A stretch of DNA of 64,000 nucleotides from Treponema sp. (lineage in GTDB: Bacteria > Spirochaetota > Spirochaetia > Treponematales > Treponemataceae): contig JAEEVR010000010.1 in NCBI GenBank assembly GCA_016290995.1, positions 25,242 through 89,241 on the forward strand, given 5' to 3'. Shown piece by piece: positions 47,583-55,955 of the stretch (its first letter is position 1; the number at the start of each line of letters is the position of its first letter). The position numbers and the translations under genes were made by a program. The notes below the pieces were generated by a model. It made no database searches, had not been told where the DNA came from, and was given only the letters and a program-made list of their open reading frames with translations.

Positions 47583-48385
47583 TGGCGGAAGAAAAGAAAA
47601 TGGTTTTGCAAGCTTCCGGCGTTTCAATTGTGTTCGGCGGCTTGCGCGCGGTAAGCGACTTTGACTGCGCTCTTTACGAAGGCGAGCTTGTGGGCTTGAT
47701 TGGCCCCAACGGCGCGGGAAAGACGACTGTGTTCAACATGTTGAGCGGCGTCTACACTCCGACCGAAGGCCAGATAAATTATTGGGACAGGCGCGGAAAG
47801 GCGCGCGTGATTAACAAACTTAATCCGGCGGAACACTGCCGCTTGGGAATCGCGCGCACGTTCCAGAACATTCGCTTGTTCGGAAATTTGACTGTCGAGG
47901 ACAACGTAAAGGTCGCCCTTCACAATTTGCGCTCTTCAAATCCGATTGACGCGCTTTTGCGCACGCCCCGTTTTAGAAATGACGAAAAGCAGATGGAAGA
48001 AAAGGCCGATCTCTTGCTTTCTTTGTTCAAGATTGACTCAAAGAAAAAAGAGCTTGCGAAGAACCTTCCTTACGGAGAACAGCGCAAATTGGAAATCGCG
48101 CGCGCGTTGGCCAGCGAGCCTAAGATTCTTTTGCTTGACGAGCCGGCCGCCGGCATGAACGGCCAAGAAACGGAAGATCTTATGAACATGATCGCCTTTA
48201 TCAGAGAAAAGTTCAACTTGACGATTTTGCTGATCGAGCACGACATGAAATTGGTAATGGGAATCTGCGAGCGCATTATGGTTTTGGATTACGGCCGCAT
48301 AATCGCTCAAGGAACTCCGGACCAAATTAAGACAAACCCGCAGGTAATCAAGGCTTACCTTGGACAGGAGGCGCTGAATGCTTAA
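47582..48385 (+). CDS. livG: Branched-chain amino-acid ABC transporter ATPase LivG
   Basis: 267 residues. Walker A GPNGAGKTTVFNM, the LivG-specific ARTFQNIRLFGNLTVEDNVK, a diverged signature LPYGEQRKLEIARAL, Walker B ILLLDEPAAGMN and switch His in IEHDMKLVMGICERI. Powers the LivHM channel. Coupled to livM (TAATG) and overlapping livF by 8 bases. Confidence 0.97.
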   Translation: MAEEKKMVLQASGVSIVFGGLRAVSDFDCALYEGELVGLIGPNGAGKTTVFNMLSGVYTPTEGQINYWDRRGKARVINKLNPAEHCRLGIARTFQNIRLFGNLTVEDNVKVALHNLRSSNPIDALLRTPRFRNDEKQMEEKADLLLSLFKIDSKKKELAKNLPYGEQRKLEIARALASEPKILLLDEPAAGMNGQETEDLMNMIAFIREKFNLTILLIEHDMKLVMGICERIMVLDYGRIIAQGTPDQIKTNPQVIKAYLGQEALNA

Positions 48386-49082
48386 AGTTCAAAAATTGTC
48401 TGTCAGCTACGGCGCGATAAACGCCTTGCGCGAAATCAGCTTTAACGTTGAGCAGGGAGAAATAATTTCTTTGATCGGCTCAAACGGAGCGGGAAAGACA
48501 ACGACCCTTCACGCCGTGTCGAACATCATAAAAAAGCGCGGCGGTAAGATTGAGTTTGAAGGCGAGGACATCACAAACTTGGCGCCTGACCAAATCGTGC
48601 GCCGCCGCTTGATTCAAGTGCCGGAAGGCCGCCGCATTTTCTTGAACCTTAGCGTTCGCGACAACTTGGAAATGGGCGCCTTTACAAGAAACGACAAGTC
48701 CGGAATCAAGGCCGACATGGAAAAGGTTTTTGAATTGTTCCCGCGACTAAAAGAAAGAATAACCCAAATCAGCGGAACCTTGAGCGGCGGCGAATTGCAA
48801 ATGCTGGCTATGGGCCGCGGCTTGATGGCCCAGCCCAAATTGCTTTTGCTCGACGAGCCCAGCATGGGCCTGGCCCCGATTTTGGTCGACGAAATTTTTG
48901 AGATCATTCAAAAGATCAACAAGGCCGGAACGACGATTTTGCTGGTTGAGCAAAACGCCTTTAAGGCGCTTTCGATCAGCAACCGCGCTTACGTTTTGGA
49001 AACAGGCTCGATTACAAAGGACGGCGACGCCAAGGAATTGGCCAAGGATCCTGCGGTTAAGGAAGCCTATTTGGGCGGTTAA
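48378..49082 (+). CDS. livF: Branched-chain amino-acid ABC transporter ATPase LivF
   Basis: 234 residues. Walker A GSNGAGKTTTLHAV, RRIFLNLSVRDNLEMGAF, signature LSGGELQMLAMGRGL, Walker B LLLLDEPSMGLAP, VEQNAFKALSISNRAYVLET. Partner ATPase of LivG. The GGAGG for its start lies inside livG. Confidence 0.97.
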   Translation: MLKVQKLSVSYGAINALREISFNVEQGEIISLIGSNGAGKTTTLHAVSNIIKKRGGKIEFEGEDITNLAPDQIVRRRLIQVPEGRRIFLNLSVRDNLEMGAFTRNDKSGIKADMEKVFELFPRLKERITQISGTLSGGELQMLAMGRGLMAQPKLLLLDEPSMGLAPILVDEIFEIIQKINKAGTTILLVEQNAFKALSISNRAYVLETGSITKDGDAKELAKDPAVKEAYLGG

Positions 49083-49101
49083 CGGCGAGATAAACGAAAA
49101 T

Positions 49102-49130
49102 TTGCGCAAACGCAAAAGTCGTGGTATAAT
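49102..49130 (+). promoter_or_regulatory. CBS-ACT gene promoter
   Basis: TTGCGC (49102-49107), 17-bp spacer, TATAAT (49125-49130). A 23-base leader with GGAGGA follows, so this gene is not leaderless. Confidence 0.75.
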
Positions 49131-49159
49131 ATAGGCAACGCTTTTTTTGGAGGAACGTT

Positions 49160-49801
49160 ATGATCGTAAAAGACGTGATGAAAAAATCGGTAATTACAGT
49201 TGAGCCTGAAACTACCGTTACAGAAGCCAAAGAATTGATGAATAAAAACAATATCTCAAAGTTGCCGGTCGTAAAAGGCGGAAAGCTTGTCGGCATCATT
49301 ACAAAGAACGACTTGCTGCAAGCCGGCCCCAGCTTGGCCACGACGCTTGACATGTACGAAATCAGCTACTTGCTTTCTAAGTTGAACGTAAAGAAAATCA
49401 TGACCACAAAGGTCTTTAGCGTATCGCCCGACGACGTGGTGGAAGAAGCCGCCCGCATTATGGTTGAAAAGCAGGTAGGATGTTTGCCGGTCGTAAAAGG
49501 CAGCGCGCTTGTGGGAATCATCACCGAAAGCGACTTGTTCTTTATGTTCGCTGAAATGTTCGGCGTGACGCAAAAGGGCGTGCGCGCGGTCGTGTATCCC
49601 AACGACACTCCCGGCGAGATGGCCAAGATTTCGCAAAAAATCGCCGAAGCGGGCGGCAACATCGTTTCGCTTGTTACAACCGCTCCCAGCGACAAGAAAA
49701 AGAGACCTCTTACGCTTAAGGTGACCGGTGTTCCGATGGCGAAAGTGAAAAAGATTTTCACCGACCTAAAGTGCCCGGTGGAAGACATAAGGAACGTGTA
49801 A
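49160..49801 (+). CDS. CBS-domain pair plus ACT-like domain protein (AcuB-like)
   Basis: 213 residues. CBS1 (VKDVMKKSVITVEPETTVTE, KLPVVKGGKLVGIITKNDLL) and CBS2 (VKKIMTTKVFSVSPDDVVEE, CLPVVKGSALVGIITESDLF) form a Bateman module that usually binds adenine nucleotides. Residues ~138-213 (VRAVVYPNDTPGEMAKISQK, AGGNIVSLVTTAP) resemble an ACT domain that senses amino acids. Cytoplasmic regulator; partner unknown. It follows the liv transporter but has its own promoter and terminator, so a link to branched-chain amino acids is only a suggestion. Confidence 0.88.
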   Translation: MIVKDVMKKSVITVEPETTVTEAKELMNKNNISKLPVVKGGKLVGIITKNDLLQAGPSLATTLDMYEISYLLSKLNVKKIMTTKVFSVSPDDVVEEAARIMVEKQVGCLPVVKGSALVGIITESDLFFMFAEMFGVTQKGVRAVVYPNDTPGEMAKISQKIAEAGGNIVSLVTTAPSDKKKRPLTLKVTGVPMAKVKKIFTDLKCPVEDIRNV

Positions 49802-49828
49802 AACGGAAGGATCCGTTTGCGCTGGATT

Positions 49829-49859
49829 GCCCGCCGATTGTGGCGGGCGTTTTTTTTTA
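49829..49859 (+). terminator. Terminator after the CBS-ACT gene
   Basis: GCCCGCC (49829-49835) pairs with GGCGGGC (49842-49848), loop gattgt, then nine T. The following promoter starts only a few bases later. Confidence 0.92.
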
Positions 49860-49862
49860 CGC

Positions 49863-49891
49863 TTGCAAGCATAAAAATTTTGCGCTATATT
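49863..49891 (+). promoter_or_regulatory. Promoter of the 487-residue protein gene, predicted leaderless
   Basis: TTGCAA (49863-49868), 17-bp spacer, TATATT (49886-49891). The ATG is at 49899, 7 bases after the -10 box, so it should coincide with the transcription start; no Shine-Dalgarno sequence. Confidence 0.75.
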
Positions 49892-49898
49892 CTAGTGG

Positions 49899-51362
49899 AT
49901 GCAATTCTCGGAAGATTTAGCCGTTGACCAATTTTTACGGTCGTGCCAAATTCCTTTTACTCTCAAAGATTTTACTCGCGAAATGAGCCGAAAGGGCTTT
50001 TCTTTGTCACAGCGTGAGGGCGAGGATTATCTTGCCGACAGTCCGTATGTTTCTTGGGTGGAAAACGGAAAATTCATTACGAGAGCCGCCGCCTTTACCG
50101 GAAGGTTTTTTTCGTTCACGCTCACCCAGGAAGAATGCAAGAACAAAATGTTCATACCCGGCAGCCGCTTTATTCCCTTTGTTGACGAGATGCAAAACCC
50201 GGCCAGTTGGACTTACATATATGACGGGCAAAAAGTTCCGCACGCGGTAGGCCTTTTTAGAAAGGAAACGGCGCTGGACCTTTATATGCTTTACGGCGAG
50301 GAGTACGAGGTTCAGTACATCGGCGCCGATCCTGCGATGAGCGGAGTCGATTTGGCCGGCTGCGACTTTGAGCTTCCGCCTCAAGTTTTTCTTACTGGCT
50401 GCGACATAAGCCAATTTATCGATACGATGGGCCTCAAGGCCGGCGACAGGATTGTTTGCCGCGTCGTTAATTGGGACAAGGGCCAAATCGAAATTTTCCC
50501 TCAGCCAAGAAAGCGCGATGAAGAGGGCGGAATCGTTCAAATTGGCGACGCCGACCGGGAGCGTTTGGCTTGGGGCGACTTGCTGGAAAAATCTTTGATC
50601 GAAATCTTTGAGCGCGAAGGCCCTTGCGCCACAATCGAGGAACAGCTTGCCTTTGCCTTTTACGAAAACATCGACGGCTTGTGCTCCTTTAATTGCGACT
50701 CGGTTGAAAATTATTTGCTCCGCTCAAAAAAAATCGGCTTGGAATTGTTTGGCGTTGAGACCCGCTTGTGGTACAAGGGCCAGGACGTTCCAGCCGTGGG
50801 AAAGTGGAACAAAAACGATATGAAAAAAGATCCGGGCGATTTGAGAAACCTAAAGTTTAAAATCCCGGAATATATTCTTGACAGTTTTTTGCGCGACTTT
50901 AAGTATAGAAAGCAAACTGATTTGACCTGCTTGTTGGAAACAATGTTCCCAGAAAATTTCGCGCTTACCCCTGACGAAAAGCGTTATGTTTTATTGCGCA
51001 TCGCGGGCCGTCATGCTATAATATCAAAGGATTACAATTACTTTGCGGATTATCCTGTTGCGGAAGTGCGGGGCGACGCGCTAAGGCTTTACCAGCAAGT
51101 GTGCTCGTTGGTTTACGACGTTGAGACTTCGACCGCCAACTTTGACAAGTTTCCGCAAAACGAGCTTGTGATTTTGTCGCAGCTTTTTGGGCACATCAAT
51201 AGAATTTTGGAATCGATTGACTCCAACCCAGACGCTGCGATTGAGGACAAGGGAACGTTAAGCCTTTCTCTTGAGGGAATGACTTATAATTTTGAGGACA
51301 TCGAGGACGCTCTTCGTAGCGTCATTGAATCCGAAAAGCGCAACAGCATTACGATTGTTTAA
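49899..51362 (+). CDS. Conserved-looking protein of unknown function, upstream of ptsN-tkt
   Basis: 487 residues, not recognised. No signal peptide or membrane helix, so cytoplasmic. Three visible parts: an N-terminal region with a possible winged-helix (FLRSCQIPFTLKDFTREMSR); a beta-rich middle with FEREGPCATIEEQLAFAFYE; and a helical C-terminal third (RYVLLRIAGRHAII, ELVILSQLFGHINRILESID). Rich in aromatic and acidic residues, with no catalytic motif that I can name. Promoter and ATG nearly touch, so translation is probably leaderless. The gap to ptsN is 20 bases with only a weak AAAAGGGA site, indicating an operon with ptsN and transketolase. Confidence 0.85.
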   Translation: MQFSEDLAVDQFLRSCQIPFTLKDFTREMSRKGFSLSQREGEDYLADSPYVSWVENGKFITRAAAFTGRFFSFTLTQEECKNKMFIPGSRFIPFVDEMQNPASWTYIYDGQKVPHAVGLFRKETALDLYMLYGEEYEVQYIGADPAMSGVDLAGCDFELPPQVFLTGCDISQFIDTMGLKAGDRIVCRVVNWDKGQIEIFPQPRKRDEEGGIVQIGDADRERLAWGDLLEKSLIEIFEREGPCATIEEQLAFAFYENIDGLCSFNCDSVENYLLRSKKIGLELFGVETRLWYKGQDVPAVGKWNKNDMKKDPGDLRNLKFKIPEYILDSFLRDFKYRKQTDLTCLLETMFPENFALTPDEKRYVLLRIAGRHAIISKDYNYFADYPVAEVRGDALRLYQQVCSLVYDVETSTANFDKFPQNELVILSQLFGHINRILESIDSNPDAAIEDKGTLSLSLEGMTYNFEDIEDALRSVIESEKRNSITIV

Positions 51363-51382
51363 AAATGTGAAAAGGGAAAAAT

Positions 51383-51844
51383 ATGGAAGATGCAGTTAAA
51401 ATTGGAGACTTGATTAATCGCGGAGGCGTGATAAACAGCATTGACGCCAGCACGCCGTTTGAGGTTTACGAGCAGTTGAGGGCAAAAATAACTTTGCCCC
51501 AAAAAGTCGACCGCTCTTTTTTTTATCAAGGCCTTTGCGCGCGCGAAAAAATTATGAGCACCGCGGTTGGCCGCGGAATCGCGCTTCCCCATTGCCGCGA
51601 CATGTTTTTGGTTGGCGAGGGCGAGCAGCAAATTACAGTTGTCTATTTAAAAGAGCCAATTGATATGAACGCTCCTGACGGGAGAAAGGTGGACACAATG
51701 TTTGTCTTGCTTACGAGCAATTCACAAAACCACTTGCAGGCGCTTTCACGATTGGCGGCGCTTATAAAAGACGATTCCTTTGTGGAATTGTTAAGAAACC
51801 GCGCTTCGGCGGACGAACTCGTTGAAGCAGCGAACAAAATTTAG
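51383..51844 (+). CDS. ptsN: PTS EIIA-Ntr/fructose-type phosphocarrier domain protein
   Basis: 153 residues. The EIIA fold has the active His in STAVGRGIALPHCRDM, then VYLKEPIDMNAPDGRKVDTM, and FVLLTSNSQNHLQALSRLAA. Accepts phosphate from HPr but no EIIB/EIIC lies nearby, so a regulatory EIIA-Ntr is most likely. The operon with transketolase suggests a carbon-metabolism signal. The first ~20 residues (EDAVKIGDLINRGGVINSID) are a typical EIIA-Ntr lead-in. Confidence 0.92.
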   Translation: MEDAVKIGDLINRGGVINSIDASTPFEVYEQLRAKITLPQKVDRSFFYQGLCAREKIMSTAVGRGIALPHCRDMFLVGEGEQQITVVYLKEPIDMNAPDGRKVDTMFVLLTSNSQNHLQALSRLAALIKDDSFVELLRNRASADELVEAANKI

Positions 51845-51853
51845 AGGTGACTT

Positions 51854-53824
51854 ATGAACGAAAAGGGAATTGCCGCCGCGGCTTTGTCCGTGCGCGCTCT
51901 TTCGATGGACGCCATTCAAAAGGCGAACTCTGGACATCCGGGACTTCCGTTGGGAGCCGCCGAATTGGCCGCCGTTCTCTACGGCGAAATCTTAAAGCAC
52001 AATCCGGCCGACTCAAAGTGGCTTGACCGCGACCGCTTTGTTCTTTCCGCCGGACACGGCTCAATGTTCTTGTATTCAATCTTGCACTTGGCCGGCTACA
52101 AGGTAAGCCTTAAGGACATCAAGAACTTCCGCCAAGTCGGCTCAAAGTGCCCGGGACACCCGGAATACGGCCAGACTGACGGCGTTGAAAATACCAGCGG
52201 CCCGCTTGGACAGGGCGTGGCCATGTCAGTCGGAATGGCTGTGGCGGAATCAATGCTCGCCGCCCGCTTTAATACAAAGGCCCACAAAATCGTTGACCAC
52301 TACACATACGCTTTGGTTGGCGAAGGCTGTTTGGAAGAAGGCGTCTCAAGCGAGGCCTGCAGCTTGGCCGGCCACTTAAAGCTTGGAAAGCTCATTGTGT
52401 TCTACGACCAGAACAAAATCAGCATTGACGGAAACACAGACATCGCGTTTGACGAAAACATCGCCAAACGCTACGAGGCCTACGGTTGGCAAGTTCTCAA
52501 AGGCAGCATGTACGACGTTAAGAAAATCGTCGAGCTTGTGGCCGAAGCCAAAAAATGCAAGGACAAGCCAACGCTCATCATGCTCAAGAGCGTTATCGGA
52601 AAGGGCGCTCCCAAACAGGGAACGGCTGACGTTCACGGCGCTCCTCTTGGAAAAGACGGAATTATCGCCGCGCGCAAAAAGCTTGGCATTCCGGTTGACA
52701 AGGACTTCTATGTAGATCCCGAAGCCGTCAAGTACTTTGAGTCAAAGAAAGCCGCTTGGGCCAAAAAAGAAGAAGACTGGAAAAAAGAATTTGCCGCTTG
52801 GGCAAAAGAAAATCCCGAACTTAAAAAATTGTGGGACGCTTTCCAGGCTGGAAAGCCCACAGGCAAGGCGACCGCTCCCAAGTACAAGGTGGGTGACAGC
52901 GAAGCCACTCGCGCTTCAAGCGGAAAGATGATCAACGTCATCGCCGACCGCTACTTGAACTTTGTTGGCGGAAGCGCCGACTTGATGGGACCCAACAAGA
53001 CAGCCATCAAACATGACGACGGAACTTATTCTTACGAAAACCAAAAGGGCCGCACAATCGAATTCGGAATCCGCGAGTTCGGCATGAGCGCGGTTTGCGC
53101 CGGAATCAACTTGCACGGAGGACTGCGCCCCTTCTGCGCGACATTCTTTGTTTTCAGCGACTACCTCCGCCCCAACTTGCGCTTGCAGGCTTTGATGGGC
53201 TTGAACACAATTTACGTTTTGACACACGATTCAATCTACGTAGGCGAGGACGGACCGACTCACCAGCCGATCGAAACTTTGGCTTCTTTGCGCGCGATCC
53301 CCAACGTTCACGTTTTGCGCCCGGGCGACCCGGAGGAAGCTTGCGCCGCGTGGGAAATCGCGATGGCTTCAAAGGACCATCCGGTTTGCTTGGCCCTTAC
53401 CCGCCAGAACCTTACGGTTTACGAAAAGGCCGACAAGGATTGGAAGAAGTCTCTTAAGAACGGAGCCTATATCGTTCAGGAGGGAGCGGCTGTTCCCGAC
53501 ATCACGGTGTTGGCCACAGGAAGCGAAGTGAACATGGCCCTTGCCGCCGCCAAGTTGGTTAGCGGAAAGTCGGTTCGCGTAGTTTCTGTAATGGACAAGA
53601 CAGCCTTTGACGCTTTGAGCGCGGATGCCAAAGCCAAGCTTTTGGGCGGAGCCAAGCGCGTTGTCGTTGCCGAGGCTGGAGTAAGCCAGGGCTGGGAAGG
53701 CTACGCCACAAGCGCGGACGATTTGTTCACAATCAACCGCTTTGGCGAGTCAGGCCCGGCCAACAAGGTCGCCGAGCACTTGGGCTTTACAGCCGAAAAG
53801 CTCGCCGCCGTGTTGAGCAAGTAG
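51854..53824 (+). CDS. tkt: Transketolase
   Basis: 656 residues, full length. TPP/Mg site LSAGHGSMFLYSILHLAGYK and GEGCLEEGVSSEACSLAGHL; transketolase core THDSIYVGEDGPTHQPIETL with ALRAIPNVHVLRPGD-like LRAIPNVHVLRPGDPEE; C-terminal domain VRVVSVMDKTAFDAL. A Lys/Trp-rich stretch (AAWAKKEEDWKKEFAAWAKE) links the domains. Moves two-carbon units in the non-oxidative pentose phosphate pathway. GAGGTGA precedes the ATG. Confidence 0.98.
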   Translation: MNEKGIAAAALSVRALSMDAIQKANSGHPGLPLGAAELAAVLYGEILKHNPADSKWLDRDRFVLSAGHGSMFLYSILHLAGYKVSLKDIKNFRQVGSKCPGHPEYGQTDGVENTSGPLGQGVAMSVGMAVAESMLAARFNTKAHKIVDHYTYALVGEGCLEEGVSSEACSLAGHLKLGKLIVFYDQNKISIDGNTDIAFDENIAKRYEAYGWQVLKGSMYDVKKIVELVAEAKKCKDKPTLIMLKSVIGKGAPKQGTADVHGAPLGKDGIIAARKKLGIPVDKDFYVDPEAVKYFESKKAAWAKKEEDWKKEFAAWAKENPELKKLWDAFQAGKPTGKATAPKYKVGDSEATRASSGKMINVIADRYLNFVGGSADLMGPNKTAIKHDDGTYSYENQKGRTIEFGIREFGMSAVCAGINLHGGLRPFCATFFVFSDYLRPNLRLQALMGLNTIYVLTHDSIYVGEDGPTHQPIETLASLRAIPNVHVLRPGDPEEACAAWEIAMASKDHPVCLALTRQNLTVYEKADKDWKKSLKNGAYIVQEGAAVPDITVLATGSEVNMALAAAKLVSGKSVRVVSVMDKTAFDALSADAKAKLLGGAKRVVVAEAGVSQGWEGYATSADDLFTINRFGESGPANKVAEHLGFTAEKLAAVLSK

Positions 53825-53854
53825 CAATGATTAAGGCTTTGCAAGCCTAAAACG

Positions 53855-53886
53855 AACGGCCCGCTGTTGCGGGCCGTTTTTTTTTA
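53855..53886 (+). terminator. Terminator after tkt, overlapping the antitoxin stop
   Basis: AACGGCCCGC (53855-53864) pairs with GCGGGCCGTT (53869-53878), then a long T run that ends in the antitoxin stop codon of the opposite strand (53884-53886). Probably acts in both directions. Confidence 0.92.
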
Positions 53887-54156
53887 GACAAAAGCGATTT
53901 GAAGTTTTTTTCCAAGCGCGGCGGCAAGGCGTTTCATTGTTTTTAACGAGGGATTTGCCTCGCCGTTTTCCAAACGGCTTATGTCAGCTTGGGTTATTCC
54001 TGTTCGCGTCGAAAGCTCATTTTGCGTCAGTCCGCTTGATTTACGGGCTTCTATTATTGCGCGCATTATTTGGTATTCCGGCTCAAGCGCGTCCCATTCG
54101 GCCTTAAAGGCGGGGTTTTTTAGCTGTTCGTCAAGGTACTGTCTAAAGTCGTCCAT
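53884..54156 (-). CDS. higA: HigA-type XRE antitoxin
   Basis: 90 residues from the ATG at 54156 (MDDFRQYLDEQLKNPAFKAE); an earlier in-frame start lies inside the toxin gene and would add 18 residues. Helix-turn-helix SGLTQNELSTRTGITQADIS, RLENGEANPSLKTMKRLAAA. Neutralises the toxin and represses the operon by binding the palindrome at 54527-54550. Overlaps the end of the toxin gene by 14 bases, so the order is toxin then antitoxin (HigBA type). Confidence 0.92.
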   Translation of the reverse strand: MDDFRQYLDEQLKNPAFKAEWDALEPEYQIMRAIIEARKSSGLTQNELSTRTGITQADISRLENGEANPSLKTMKRLAAALGKKLQIAFV

Positions 54157-54448
54157 TGTTTTCCTCCATTTGCTCAAGGTAGTCGGAACGATATTCCTTT
54201 GCCTTGTCAATTTGTCCGCGCGGCGTTTTTTGCGTCTTTTTTACAAAGCCGTTTGTCAACACCGCCTTTTTTCCGACAAAGAAGAAGTAAAGCAAGCGCG
54301 TGATGTTGGAACCTTGCTTTGCCCGCAACTCGAAAATTCCGTCTTCCAATTGCTCGGAATACGGAAGCCTAAGATTTGCGCCGTGTTCTTTTAACAGCGC
54401 GACCATCAAAAGTGCCTTTGCCCGCATTTTTGTGTCCAAGGAATCCAA
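54143..54448 (-). CDS. higB: HigB/Gp49-type RelE-superfamily toxin (start uncertain)
   Basis: The family core ends in YFFFVGKKAVLTNGFVKKTQ, KTPRGQIDKAKEYRSDYLEQ, with DGIFELRAKQGSNITRLLYF, a ribosome-dependent or free mRNA endonuclease fold (phage Gp49-like). The first usual start is TTG 54448, but the conserved N-terminus NFEIVFYKKRGGTCPIKEF is encoded upstream in the same frame to 54505. Between the in-frame stop at 54575-54577 and 54448 there is no ATG, GTG, TTG or CTG. Either a rare ATA/ATT codon starts translation, or the start codon has been lost and the toxin is silenced or truncated. Confidence 0.8.
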   Translation of the reverse strand: MDSLDTKMRAKALLMVALLKEHGANLRLPYSEQLEDGIFELRAKQGSNITRLLYFFFVGKKAVLTNGFVKKTQKTPRGQIDKAKEYRSDYLEQMEENNGRL

Positions 54449-54526
54449 AAATTCTTTTATTGGACACGTTCCGCCGCGCTTTTTGTAGAAAACTATCTCG
54501 AAGTTATCTGTTGCTCTTGCTTTATC

Positions 54527-54550
54527 AATATATGTTATATAACATATATT
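54527..54550. repeat. Perfect 24-bp palindromic operator
   Basis: 54527-54538 is the exact reverse complement of 54539-54550 (half-site AATATATGTTAT). It covers the -10 box and fills the spacer up to the -35 box of the toxin-antitoxin promoter, the ideal place for HigA autorepression. Confidence 0.88.
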
Positions 54551-54555
54551 GTCAA
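54527..54555 (-). promoter_or_regulatory. Toxin-antitoxin promoter
   Basis: Minus strand TTGACA (54550-54555), 17-bp spacer, TATATT (54527-54532): a near-perfect promoter overlapped by the palindromic operator. Confidence 0.88.
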
Positions 54556-54598
54556 GCCTTTTTTTGCGTTTTTTTCATGCAAAATCCATGTTTTTTGA

Positions 54599-54627
54599 TT
54601 GAGAAAAATCGGATAAGGCGCTATAAT
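54599..54627 (+). promoter_or_regulatory. Promoter of the FGE-like lipoprotein gene
   Basis: TTGAGA (54599-54604), 17-bp spacer, TATAAT (54622-54627). Leader of about 25 bases with GTGGAG upstream of the ATG. Confidence 0.78.
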
Positions 54628-54658
54628 TTTACCTATATTTTTACAAGAGTGGAGTAAC

Positions 54659-55924
54659 ATGAAAATGAAAAGATTATCTAAGGCATTGGCGGTTGTCGCT
54701 CTATTTGCCTGTATAGGGGGGGGCGTAGCGATTCTCGCGGCCTGCTCCAACAGCTCTGACAACAACGCGGCCTTGTTGGCTCTAGCCGGAACTGGTGGCG
54801 GCAGCGGCGGGCAACAGTCCGGAGGCGGACAGACTGGAGGCGGCGGTGGAACGCCTTCAGCCGTCACTTATACTGTGACAGTCGCGGACTGCTCAAACGG
54901 CTCTGTGACCGCAAACCCGACAAGCGCCGCGCAAGGAGCGACCGTTACGTTAACGGCAAGTCCTTCAAGCGGCTATGAGTTGGACACAATCAGCGCGGCG
55001 GCCGGAACAAGCGCCGTGACCTTAAGCGGCAGCGGCAACACGCGGACGTTCACAATGCCCGCCGCGAACGTCACCGTAACGGCGGCCTTCAAAGCGTTAC
55101 CCGCGGGCTTTGTCAAGGTTGAAGGCGCGACAATCGTCGGCGGCGACAAATTTAAGGTCGGCTCAAACACCGGCGTGTTTGTCGCAGGCCGAACGGTGAC
55201 TCTCAGCGACTTTTACATGTGCGACCACGAGGTGACACAGGCAGAGTATATTGTCGTGATGGGAGCGAACCCCAGCAATTTTGAAGGATACGGCTGGGAA
55301 AAACTGCCTGTTGAGCAAGTGTCTTGGTTTGACGCGCTGGTCTACTGCAATAAAAAAAGCTTGGCGGAAAATCTTACCCCATGCTACACCATAAACGGAA
55401 AAACAAATCCAAGCGACTGGGGAACTGTTCCGACTTCCATCGACGCAACGTGGAACGCCGCCATCTGCAACCTTAACGCCGACGGCTATCGTCTGCCCAC
55501 GGAGGCCGAATGGGAATACGCCGCCCTAGGCGGAAAGGCCGGAGTCGCCGCCGACGACCCCACGGACTACGCCGGAACCAACGACAGCACGCAACTTGGA
55601 ACATACGCATGGTGCACAGATAACAGCGAAAGCAAGACCCACGCCGTCAAGACAAAGACAAAGAACGGTCTTGGACTATTTGACATGAGCGGAAACGTCT
55701 GGGAATGGTGCTGGGACTGGTATAATGACGACGCAAAATCCGGAGACAACAGCAACCCTGTGACAAACCCGCTCGGCGGCGCGCCGTTGGAGCTTCGCCG
55801 CGTGCTCCGTGGCGGCAGTTGGAAATATGGCGATTTCATTTGTTCGGTCGCTTACCGGAACGGCAACTACCCCAACGGCCGCGATGACAATCTTGGCTTC
55901 CGCGTCGTTCGCTCAGCAAACTGA
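54659..55924 (+). CDS. Lipoprotein with bacterial-repeat domain and FGE/SUMF1-like domain
   Basis: 421 residues. Lipoprotein signal with lipobox LAAC. A Gly/Ser/Gln linker (GTGGGSGGQQSGGGQTGGGG) precedes a beta-sandwich repeat (YTVTVADCSNGSVTANPTSA, TFTMPAANVTVTAAFKA). Residues ~150-421 are FGE-like: MCDHEVTQAEYIVVMGANPS, YRLPTEAEWEYAALGG, GLFDMSGNVWEWCWDWYNDD, RRVLRGGSWKYGDFICSVAY and NLGFRVVRSAN. Only one Cys sits near the catalytic region, so enzyme activity is doubtful. The C-terminal layout resembles the variable region of TvpA, the Treponema lipoprotein diversified by a retroelement. Surface ligand binding is inferred. Confidence 0.88.
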   Translation: MKMKRLSKALAVVALFACIGGGVAILAACSNSSDNNAALLALAGTGGGSGGQQSGGGQTGGGGGTPSAVTYTVTVADCSNGSVTANPTSAAQGATVTLTASPSSGYELDTISAAAGTSAVTLSGSGNTRTFTMPAANVTVTAAFKALPAGFVKVEGATIVGGDKFKVGSNTGVFVAGRTVTLSDFYMCDHEVTQAEYIVVMGANPSNFEGYGWEKLPVEQVSWFDALVYCNKKSLAENLTPCYTINGKTNPSDWGTVPTSIDATWNAAICNLNADGYRLPTEAEWEYAALGGKAGVAADDPTDYAGTNDSTQLGTYAWCTDNSESKTHAVKTKTKNGLGLFDMSGNVWEWCWDWYNDDAKSGDNSNPVTNPLGGAPLELRRVLRGGSWKYGDFICSVAYRNGNYPNGRDDNLGFRVVRSAN

Positions 55925-55955
55925 CGTTTGCTGGCTCTGCAAGGTAATTATTTAC

